DNA of 64,000 bases from Paralithodes platypus (taxonomy: Eukaryota; Arthropoda; Malacostraca; Decapoda; Lithodidae), in NCBI GenBank assembly GCA_032716605.1, contig CM064480.1, positions 45,848,400 to 45,912,399 of the forward strand, written 5' to 3'. The translations under genes and the position numbers were made by a program. Below are positions 54,443 to 62,806 of this stretch, piece after piece. The notes beneath the pieces are model-generated. The model worked only from the letters and a program-made list of their open reading frames with translations. It ran no database searches and had not been told where the DNA came from. Positions within the stretch are counted from its first letter, which is position 1, and each line of letters begins with the position of its first letter.

Positions 54443-56464
54443 TTACAGTTTCTTACAGTAGATCCTCTGGAAAAAGGCAAACTATGCCTGTGTATCCAGC
54501 TCAGTACCAGTACTTGCACTGCTGCGGTCGTTCACGGTGTTGGCGGCGGCGGTAGCAGACGCAACATTTTTACTATTCTGTATTTTTGTTTTATAATCAA
54601 ACTTCAAATCTTGTCTTCCCCATGCTTTATCAAGATTACTTTCAAACTCCCTTATTGATTCGGAATCGACTACATACTGGGGCAGTGCGTTCCACTCATT
54701 TACCACTCTATCACAAAATGAGTTCTTCGCCTTCTCAAGCCTATTTCTTTCTTTGTAAATTTTCTTAGAGTGTCCTCTCGTTCTTGTTCCCTCCCGCATC
54801 AAGAAGATACCTTCACACACATCCTCATCGTACTTTCCTGACACTATCTTAAAAGTTTCTATCATATCCCCTCTCTTTCTCCTATATGCCAGTGTCCTCA
54901 ACCTCTGCTCATAGCCCGCGTTCTTCAACGTTGGTACCAGCTTGCTAGCTCTTCTCTGCACTTTCTCCACTGCTTCTATATCCTTTACCATATATGGAGC
55001 CCACACCTGGTTTGCATATTCCAGGTGTGGCCTAACCAGCGCTGTATATAGATTCCTGAAGATTTCTTCGTCAAGTGACACAAATGTCCTCCTTATCAGC
55101 CCTACAATTCTATTGGCTTTGTTTATCTTTTCCGCTAAATGTTCTGAGAAATTTAACTTATTATCTATCACTACTCCTATATCCTTTTCTGCATTCACTT
55201 CCTCCATCGCTTCATACATACTGTATCCTACCTTGTCTATCTTGCTGGTCCCAATCCGCGTGTACTTGCATTTTTTGGATGAAAAGGCATTAACCAATGC
55301 TCAGACCATCCCTTCATGCCCTCCACATCTCCTTGAAGCAAACCCATATCTTCCTTACTCCTCACTCTTCTATACAGTTTAGTGTCATCCGCATACAGGT
55401 ATACCTCACTTCCATTAGTTATAACTTCAGGCAAGTCGTTGATAAATATAACGAACAGCAGTGGTCCCAACACAGATCCCTGAGGTACCCCACTTGTAAT
55501 TTCCCTCCACCCTGAGCCTATTCCATTCACCAATACCCTCTGTCTCCGATCTTTCAGGAAGGCTTCTATCCATTTCACACATTTCTCCCCTATATTATAG
55601 CTTCTAACTTTCTCTATTAACCTTTTATGTGGGACCTTATCGAAGGCCTTCATAAAATCGCAATATACCACGTCTATTACATCACCATCTTCTATAATTT
55701 GCATCCAATCATCTACCACCTTAATTAGCTGTAGTACCGTCGACCTCCCCGGCAAGAATCCGAACTGTCTCCCACTGAAAAGTTGGTTTGACTTCATATG
55801 ATCCATTATTCCTTCTCTAATTACCGTTTCCATTAGTTTACACACAACACTTGTCAAACTGACTGGTCTATAATTCCCTGGGTCATTTCTCTTTCCCTTC
55901 TTAAATATAGCTGTTATGTTCGCCTCTCTCCAGTCCATCGGGATTTGTCCTGTATTAAACGATACCTCAAATAACATTTTCAATGGCTCTACTAACATCT
56001 CCCCTCCTTCCTTTATGATTCTTGGGTGTATCCCATCCGGTCCCGGTGACTTACTTCTGTTCATTTTTTCTATAGTCCTTCTTATTCTAGCATGGGAAAA
56101 CTCTACTAGTTCTAGTGCCGGTGCCTGTTTGATGGGAATAGTAGGCACTGCATCCTCCGACTCCACTGTTAGTACCCCCCCAAAGTATTTCCCCAGCACC
56201 TCTGCTTTCTCCTTATCAGTCTCCGCTCTACTCCCATCATTCAACCCCCCCACCAGCTCTGGGATCCCTACTCTTCTTGTTAATTTTTCCTGAATGTACT
56301 TCCAGAATATTTTTGGATTATCCTTCACATTTCTAGCTATCTCTCTCTCCCTCTCCTTCACCCCCCTCCTTGTTTCCCACCTTATTTTATTGTTTATTTG
56401 TCTACGTTCCAGATCCACTTCCTTAGCCTCTATACTAGACCCCCTGTTCTTTTTTAACAGCCTC
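54443..56464 (-). mobile_element. LINE-C copy 2, 5'-truncated, nearly intact
   Basis: On the minus strand it starts in the linker (RLLKKNRGSSIEAKEVDLERR) and ends in the CTGTAAGAAACTGTAAG tail at 54,443. It lies inside the piggyBac tandem array. It is the reference that shows where LINE-C1 is interrupted and deleted. Confidence 0.9.
54482..56464 (-). pseudogene. LINE-C RT and C-terminal domain, one frameshift
   Basis: The first frame (56,464-55,237) holds SKSPGPDGIHPRIIKEGG, NYRPVSLTSVVCKLME, GFLPGRSTVLQL, CDFMKAFDKVPHKR, SGVPQGSVLGPLLF and YADD at 55,388-55,399. The second (to 54,482) holds KCKYTRIGTSKIDK, VRPHLEYANQVWAPY, RRKRGDMIETFKIVSG and DRVVNEWNALPQYVV, ending in an Ala/Ser-rich tail. 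The break is in a run of A (six here, seven in copy 1) near 55,272. Otherwise the reading is clean, so this copy is fairly young. The endonuclease is missing. Confidence 0.9.
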
Positions 56465-56988
56465 AATTACTCATAAAAACTACGGTATCGAGTGAAAATG
56501 TGAAATATTAGTGACAATGATAGCCTAATACACATATTTTATATAATTGGACTCCAAATAACTATAATAACATCACTATCAATAAATAAAATTGCCTCCG
56601 GGAGGTAAAAATTCTGGCGCGACGAGTGGCTAAGTGCGCAGTAGGTTAGCCAAGCCGGGGCCTGGGCCAAGGCGACGCATCCGAACGCGGGAAGATTTTC
56701 CCGCATAAAAATCACTCCACTTCCCGCGCTCGCCATTATGCAATCACTTGGGCTAGAGACCTCTACTCAACGGCATTCTACACATGAAGGTTTGTGCAAC
56801 ATTTTTTTTTTTTTTTATAACTTTGTGTCATGTATTTCAGGAGTAACAGGTGAATCAACATGGACCAAAATTCCTCAAAAACCCCCAGTCACAGAGTACA
56901 GTCACGATCTACCCTAGCCGGGGTTGGAGGGTTAATTGAAGAGAGCAGAAACAAAAGAGGTGGAGGTTTGCATAAACATATCCTTTAA

Positions 56989-57231
56989 CCCTTGGAATCC
57001 GGGAGGCCTCATATGAGGAAAAATGCGCGGCTAAAAAGTCGCCGATATAATAATCAGAACTCGGCAACCATGCAACGTAGCGATGTCATCTCAACGGCAG
57101 TCTACAGACAAGAAAACGTTCTACAATTTACAACAAAAAATGACTGCTCTAGGTGGTCTCAATCAGTAGCTACTGAATTATGAAGTTTGAAAATACCAAA
57201 CTTCATATGAGGCCCCCCCGGATCCCAAGGG
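56989..57231. mobile_element. TTAA-flanked MITE, second family
   Basis: TTAA at 56,985-56,988 and 57,232-57,235. The ends are inverted repeats of about 30 bases starting CCCTTGG; each carries the palindrome CCTCATATGAGG after a G/C-rich stretch. It has no coding capacity in 243 bases and its ends differ from the first MITE family. Confidence 0.88.
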
Positions 57232-57359
57232 TTAAGGTCCATTTCTAATTATTCTATAAAAATCCTTCAATCGATTTCTGAACCCTGCAAGGTAATTCAC
57301 TTCTGTTTTCAGGTAAGGCAAATTGCCGGAGGGGGGGAGGGGGAAGAACCTTCATCCTT

Positions 57360-57700
57360 TATTATTATTATTATTATTATTATAGGAGATGCCGAAGTCT
57401 CCAACCAGGGTGCAGAAACACCATCAAGATCAATCCACACAAAACACCCGGAGGCACTGGAGAGAGACTACGGCAACTTAGGAAAAAATAAAAACATATA
57501 CTGTATACTGTACTGTACATATACACATATTAAACACAGATAACATATTATGCAGTGGAGGATATCAAGCATAAATATAATACAATAAAATAGAATAAAA
57601 TAAGTTTAAAAATTAGAATTAATGCTGCAAAAAAGCATTAACTCTAGACTTAAACCTTAGACCTTGCTATCATTTCCTTCCACTTTCTCTTACACTTAGG
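57360..57700 (-). repeat. LINE 3' UTR remnant with ATT-type tail
   Basis: A run of about nine TTA units at 57,360-57,384 borders unique sequence (GGAGATGCCGAAGTCTCC) that looks like the 3' UTR of a minus-strand LINE. No coding part was recognised. Confidence 0.4.
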
Positions 57701-57930
57701 GTTGCTATCTCTACTAAGTCCTGGCCAACACGCAGATATCGTAAGATATGTGTGGTCAGTGTATCTATGTAAAACCCCCAGGGGGTAAGGGGGCCTTCAT
57801 CGAATGGTGGAGGAAAAAAAAGAATATGCCTCACGCATCCTACTGCGTGTCGTACAAGGCGACTAATAGGGGGGATGGGAATAGACTTGTGGACCAACAG
57901 CCATTACTAGACAATAAAGTCTATCTTAGC
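57701..57930. other. Unrecognised sequence
   Basis: No supported gene; the short frames match nothing known to me. Confidence 0.4.
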
Positions 57931-57934
57931 ACTG

Positions 57935-58285
57935 TCTTGGTATGGCACTGCCGAGGCTGGTGGGGTGCGGATAGGTGCCACAGGGGACTGAGTCTTACCT
58001 GGGCGCCGTTTGGCACCACACCTGTGTCGGCAACAGTGTTGGGGCAGGACTTTATTGTTCTAAAGTCCAATTGCCTAATATACAGTAGAGTCTTGTTATG
58101 GTGCTGTCTTTTTGTAACACTGTTAAGGCTGGTGTGATTGCAGATACTGCAGGTGCAAGTGCAGCAGGGGGACTTTGTTGAGTCTTGCTGAGGCACGGTT
58201 AGCACTATACCAATATCAGCCACAGTGATGACTTGGTGGGGCAGTGCTGTGGCGGGACTTTATTGTACTACAGTACACTCCAACT
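57935..58285. repeat. Diverged tandem duplication, about 180-base unit
   Basis: Both halves contain, in order, CTTGGTATGG/CTTGTTATGG, a GCTGGTG stretch, a CAGGGGGACT-like block, a GGCACCACACC/GGCACGGTTAG block, CAGTGTTGGGGC/CAGTGATGACTTGG and GGACTTTATTGT. Divergence is high. Origin unknown. Confidence 0.6.
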
Positions 58286-58360
58286 ACTGAAAGGCAACCC
58301 CGTCTGAGCCGTTACAATGCATGTAATGGAAAAATTACGTTAAATCAATGTATGTATGTA

Positions 58361-58691
58361 CAGTAGGGTCCCGCATAAAACGTGTTCAGATAAAACGAGT
58401 CTCGATTAAAACGAGCGACCTAAAATATTAATATTTAATTTTCGATAAGAACAAATGTGATCACATAAAACGAGTCCGCCGCCAAAGTGGGGCAAATCCG
58501 AGGAGTTTTCATATAGAGCGCCGAAATATCGTACAAAACGTACGAAATATCGTATGCTCCTGACGGAAATTTACGCTTACAGTGAACATTGACGATATTG
58601 GGCCACCAAAATGCCGTGTTCACATAGAACGAAATCGTATAGAACGGCTTCGTTTATCGACCAATTTCTCGTTTTATGTGAGACCCTACTG
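58361..58691. mobile_element. Pogo/Tigger-type MITE T3
   Basis: TA flanks both ends. Inverted ends start CAGTAGGGTCCCGCATAAAA and CAGTAGGGTCTCACATAAAA. The interior repeats ATAAAACGAG-like blocks. 331 bases, no coding. Confidence 0.85.
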
Positions 58692-59562
58692 TATGTATGT
58701 ATGTAAATATATCTCTTTCTCTCTCTCTTTCTGTCTCTGTATAACTAATATTATTAAAACAAAATATATCATGACACTGATGTATGCTAAACGAGGTCAG
58801 AAACGTGTAATATATCATAGTTTACATAAAAGGTAACATAGGCCTATTGTGTTTCGCCATTCGCGTTTACCTATATCTATGATAAATTATACGTAAGAAA
58901 TTTGACCCATTCAGTCTGAGATGTCTTTTATATTTAATTGTAGCCATATTTAGACGGTTTTATGCAGCTTTGGAAGGATCTGTGGTAGCTATAAGGATTT
59001 GATAAGATAATTTATAGCCTGTAATCTGTAGATATTCTTCCCAAGCTGAATAATATAGTTTAATAGTAACTAAACTATATTGAAACGGACGTTACTCGTG
59101 CTAAGAAGGTTAAAACCTAACAAAGTAGGCATTATGCAAGGAACGTGGGTATTGAACAGAACCCTCGTCTTCATATTATGCCTACTCCGTTATGTGCCTG
59201 AACGTAAAATAGTCGATACATAACTAAAACCGTCTCTGCATTATATAGCGTTGAATATATAACTTGGCATACCTACGATATACGTCAAATTTTCACTCTC
59301 TCCGGGACTTAATATTACATATTTTTAGTTTATATACACTCTTTCTAAAATCATATAGTGAAGTGTGTATGTGCGTGTGTGGGACGTAAACGATTTTTCT
59401 ACTTGATGCTTTCTGCCAACTGACTGGCGACCCAGCAGTGGGCGGAGCCTGGCAGTATAAACTACCCAATTTCACTGAGTGTTGACTGTGTTCAGATGAG
59501 ATAAACGTGCGTAGTGTCTAAAAAGGGGTTCATCGCCTGGTCCACAATTTACCGCCGTGACT
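58692..59562. other. Intron sequence, nothing firm
   Basis: No supported gene. Near 59,520-59,545 sequence reading CAGGCGATGAACCCC on the minus strand resembles a hAT-type end, which may mark the border of the exon copy that follows. Confidence 0.4.
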
Positions 59563-59790
59563 GTACCACCAAGACCCATACCAGCATCATACGACCGGGG
59601 AACATAACACAGATTTACGGTACAGTTGCAAGTACAGTATACTAAAAACCTGTAACTATACTGTAAACATTTGATTATAATGTAAACATGCAACTATACC
59701 CTACTGTAAGCATCAATATATACCGTACTACTCTAGCACCAACATGACCTGATAATATTATGGTCTATACTATATAAATTAACATTTGAA
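59563..59790 (-). pseudogene. Partial copy of the 17.8 kb SLC25A46 exon plus intron flank
   Basis: On the minus strand the first 35 or so bases of the exon (CGTATGATGCTGGTATGG) and about 170 bases of the intron before it are recognisable. The acceptor AG is mutated (CCCCG|GTCG) and the exon stops halfway, so it cannot be spliced in. Confidence 0.65.
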
Positions 59791-59979
59791 TGTCCAGTTA
59801 AGTCTCTGTAACATGAGCACGCCCTAGCCATGTCATCAAAGGGAGATTGTTGCAAACCACAAAGCTGGCTATGCAACTAAGACATTCCGCATGCTAGACC
59901 TCGCTACTGACAACCAGCAAGAAATCAATGAGATGTCTGATGTTGAATCGCCACCTGCTTCACCTCAAACTGATGCTCC

Positions 59980-60140
59980 AGAAGTTGCACAGCCCCCATA
60001 TCCTTCATAAGTGGCAGAGCCTACAAATCCAGCCTCAGAAGTTGCACAGCCCCCTGATCCCACACCACAAGTTGCACTGCCTATTGATCCAGCCCAAGAA
60101 GTTGTACAGCCCCCTGATCCCACACCACCTGATGAGGATC
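59980..60140 (+). repeat. Minisatellite inside Tigger remnant
   Basis: About four imperfect units near 30-36 bases with GAAGTTGCACAGCCCCCTGATCC-like cores, coding for EVAQPPDPTP-type repeats. Confidence 0.7.
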
Positions 60141-60234
60141 CAGGCACCATGACTGTGATCTAATTATGGAAGAAACTCCATATCAAGAAGGCTATTAATG
60201 CAGTCATCGATTGTTGGAATGAAATTACACAAGC

Positions 60235-60470
60235 CACCATCTACCACACCACACTCAAACTTTCTTCTACTCAACAGCTGAGCTCTGGAACTCTCTCCCA
60301 GAATCAGTCTTTCCCTCTTCCTATGACTTAAATTGCTTCAAACTCCGTGTGTCCAGGCATTTTGGCTCGAACGTCCCTTGATTTTGGCCCTGTCACTCTT
60401 TCAACTATAGGCAGTTCTGCCTTTTGCCTCCCTCAATCACATAGAAAAAAAAAACAAAAAAAAAAAAATG
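60235..60470 (+). mobile_element. LINE-H 3' fragment with poly(A)
   Basis: Matches the end of LINE-H at 18,525-18,743 (ELWNSLPESVFP, CFKLRVSRHFG-like) and ends in a poly(A) run at 60,445-60,470. It splits the Tigger remnant in a conserved helix, whose reading resumes after it. Confidence 0.8.
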
Positions 60471-61059
60471 GCATGTGTTGGAGGGCTTACCTATCCACAA
60501 GCTATACCTGCCAGGTGAGCCACAGGATGTTGATAAGGTGGTGGTCCGGGCAGTGGCTGCGGCGAGACAGGTAGCTGGTTTGCAGGGGGTAAATGAGGAA
60601 GATGTCATAGAGATGATTGCTTCCCTTGCCCTCGAACCGGAGGGGTTCATGCAGCAGTTGAACGAGGAACAGGATGAAGAGCCAAGGGATGCTGAAGATC
60701 GGCCACCAGAGGAGCTTAGCACCGAATATTTGTGCCAAATTGTTGAATTGATTGAAAAGATCACCCACAATATCAACATTGAAGATCCTGACCAAGATAG
60801 CGTTGACCACAGTGCATCTCCAGTTATTAGTGCTCTTAGATCTTACACCGAAATGCTTCATGACCATATCAATGCCAGAAAACAACGCCGAATCACGGAA
60901 TCCTTTCGGGCTCACCAGGAACAACAAGGTGATGAGCCCCAACATGACGATCCAGACAACCACTTTCTCGGTTCTGATGATAATGACGAGTTCCTGGGCT
61001 TCTTGGCTAATCGTCGTGGAGGTGGGGGTGGTGAGGAAGTATCAACATCATCTCAGTGA

Positions 61060-61487
61060 TGCCATTATTGATGTCGTGGGGAGGGGAGAACCAGAGGGGG
61101 AGCTACACATTACTTCAACAACAAAGGTACAATAGCGGATGTAATTGTTGTCCTTTTGCAATCATATTTTATGCATATGGGGTGCTAAGTATGGTTGAGT
61201 GTTGTATGGTCGGTATTTTGAGCGATTTGTGTCAGGTTTTAAGGCTGAGAATGCTAATAAAGGGGACTTTGGGGAAGTCGCTGGGACAAATTATCATATT
61301 TCCCATATAACTTATGCTTTACTTAATGCGGATTTGCGTAACGTGACGTTGTGTCAGGACGAATTAACCGAGATACCCGAGGGTAGGGTCCTCTGTACTT
61401 AGATTCTCAAATTTGATTCTTTTCATGGGGGAGGTCGATAGCCCAACCGCCGTATAAGTCACTGGTGTCAAAGGTCATTATCGCTAC
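61060..61487. other. Unassigned sequence
   Basis: Follows the Tigger stop. An open frame at 61,199-61,402 (FKAENANKGDFGEV, ELTEIPEGRVLCT) matches nothing I recognise. Confidence 0.4.
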
Positions 61488-62115
61488 CTGTTTGTGGCTG
61501 TGTAAATGAGAGAAGGCGCTTTAGCCCCTCCTTAACCCTTCAAACCCGGCTGGTACACGTGTGTACCATTTTGTTTTGACCCGAGGAACCCGGGTGGTAC
61601 AACATTGTACCATTGGTTGAAAGCCTGTGACCTTGGTGTGTGAGGCGTCGGTCCGACGCATGTAAACAACAGCCGGCTGGACCGACGCCCCGCATCTCCG
61701 GCCACAAGAAGGAGAGCGTCGCTTGTTCGTGTGTGCCTGTATGTTGTTGTTAAGTATCGAAAAGTAGTGTAAAGTGGCTGTTGTTGCCGTAAGTTATCTC
61801 CAATGAAATCATGATCACAACTGAACCAGTTGACTTAGAGAGCTCTACTTAATGCCATTCTACAGGTAAATAACACAGCTACGCTTGGGGATGCGCGGGA
61901 ATAAGTCAGAATAACAAAGATACGGTAGCCTAGCCTAGACGTTTTTCGGCCAAAACACCCGGGTCTCGGGGAATATTTATGTAATGCGTAGCCGAGGCGG
62001 GAGGGTTAAATAAGTCAAACACCTTTGGTCTCTCACAGGCTATCTCAGTCGGCACCATCTTCACCAGACTGGCACTGTAGAAGGGGGTCACCAGGGACAG
62101 GGCAGAGCACTTCAA
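61488..62115 (-). pseudogene. Duplicated SLC25A46 exon, truncated and split by MITE 1c
   Basis: On the minus strand, 62,115-62,010 reads LKCSALSLVTPFYSASLVKMV then TEIACERPKVFDLF, and 61,535-61,488 continues KEGLKRLLSFTQPQTG with a donor-like CAG|GTAGCG. This is a second copy of the exon at 62,260-62,462, lacking its first 50 or so bases and acceptor. The MITE 1c insertion falls between Phe and Lys. Without it the frame would be open. Confidence 0.82.
61536..62005 (+). mobile_element. TTAA-flanked MITE, copy 1c (mosaic)
   Basis: TTAA at 61,532-61,535 and 62,006-62,009. The left 75 or so bases match the left end of the piggyBac element (the two GGTAC palindrome blocks), whereas the rest matches MITE copies 1a/1b, including the GGCGTCGGTCC pair and the right end. 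It inserted into the duplicated SLC25A46 exon. Confidence 0.88.
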
Positions 62116-62259
62116 AGTTGGTACGTAATGCGAGCGCTTTGAATTTGATTTGTGTGGAACTGGCACTTACAACAGTACAAAATACCAGCTGTTACAAAAG
62201 GCTTTAATCCAAGACATTCACCTGACCTATTATTATTGGTATAATTATTTCTGTATTAC

Positions 62260-62462
62260 CTGTTTGTGGCTGAGTGAATGAGAGAAGGCGCGTTAGGCCC
62301 TCCTTGAAGACATCCAACACCCCTGGGCGTTCACTGGCTATCTCACTTTGCACCGTCTCAACTAGACTGGCACTGAAGAAGGGGGTCACCAGGGCCAGGG
62401 CAGAGCACTTCAACAACAGGTGCTGGCCAATGGTTTTCAGGGAACTGTGAGGCGAGATCTCC
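62260..62462 (-). CDS. SLC25A46: SLC25A46 exon (upstream of the two)
   Basis: The 203-base exon is bordered by CTCATTTTGCAG|GG at 62,463|62,462 and ACAG|GTAATA at 62,260|62,259. It encodes EISPHSSLKTIGQHLLLK, then ALALVTPFFSASLVETVQSEI and a KEGLTRLLSF end. Human SLC25A46 has QIGEHLLLK, MPFYSASLIETVQSEI and KEGIGRV in the same order and spacing (recalled). It takes one base to finish the codon of the previous exon and leaves one base, which fits the exon at 17,984. The protein is an outer-mitochondrial-membrane SLC25 family member linked to fission and cristae upkeep. PFxSASLIETVQSEI is one of its most conserved stretches. No lesion is visible. Upstream exons would be beyond the right edge. 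Confidence 0.88.
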
Positions 62463-62806
62463 CTGCAAAATGAGATAATGTTAGACAAATGCAGTGAATC
62501 GGTTAACCATGAAATGATAAGTGAAAGTAAATGCCTATTTTATAAAAAATATATTTTGTCTTTTTCTATTTCACCATATTAGTCACACTTTTGCAAAGCA
62601 GTGTCAGAAAATGTGTGGTGCATAGAAATATAGAGCTAAGATTTTAAAAATAGATAGTGGATTCTGTTCCTCCTTCATGAAATTGTCTTGAGGCTACCCT
62701 TTTCATTATACAAAATATTTTTAGAAAGTTCTATATCTAGATAGAGGATCTGGAAGATTTGTGTTATATTTCCCTCCAACTTTCCCCACACACACCACAG
62801 ACAAGT
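62463..62806. other. SLC25A46 intron sequence upstream of the exon
   Basis: A/T-rich, no gene or repeat recognised. It includes the acceptor of the exon. Confidence 0.6.

Larger units (their letters stand above)
50745..56931 (+). mobile_element. piggyBac transposon, 6.2 kb, with internal LINE-C2
   Basis: TTAA lies at 50,741-50,744 and 56,932-56,935; the ends are inverted repeats CCCTTCAACCCCGG and CCCTCCAACCCCGG. The left end has two similar subterminal blocks, each with CCCGGGTGGTACA followed by GTACCATT. The element contains a decayed transposase, a tandem array and, inside the array, LINE-C2. Without LINE-C2 it is about 4.2 kb. It lies in the LINE-K 3' UTR. Confidence 0.9.
49098..57239 (+). 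mobile_element. LINE-K, old CR1-like LINE hosting four insertions
   Basis: Decayed RT-end and C-terminal pieces in order: WQMPFNVSKC-like (49,106), CKYHMNGEKIK, RKLRFIKRN, then after SINE f IVIPLYN, NPYNERIRELDLFSV, after the MITE KILKGFSNVNSSNIL, FTHTIIGDWNELPKEVIDSGTI (to 50,646), then 3' UTR pieces at 50,647-50,744, 56,932-56,988 and 57,232-57,239. Each insertion rejoins at a target duplication. No full frame survives. Confidence 0.75.
59868..61059 (+). pseudogene. Tigger/pogo transposase C-terminal part, split by LINE-H2
   Basis: Before the LINE-H fragment it reads GYATKTFRMLDLATD, a repeat-rich stretch (EVAQPPDPT units), then LWKKLHIKKAINAVIDCWNEI. After it comes LEGLPIHKLYLPGEPQDVDKV, EEDVIEMIAS, EELSTEYLCQIVEL and a closing acidic, Gly-rich tail to 61,059. 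The FWKKxNIxxAIxxxxxxW(N/E)EV block and the following helix are found after the DDE core in Tigger proteins. The catalytic core and DNA-binding domains are missing. Stops occur near 60,008 and 60,162. It may once have moved elements such as T1-T3. Confidence 0.7.

Noticed and set aside
60475..61059. A complete acidic host protein of 194 residues
   Set aside because: Its start is artificial, created by the LINE-H insertion; the sequence continues the Tigger transposase upstream of it.
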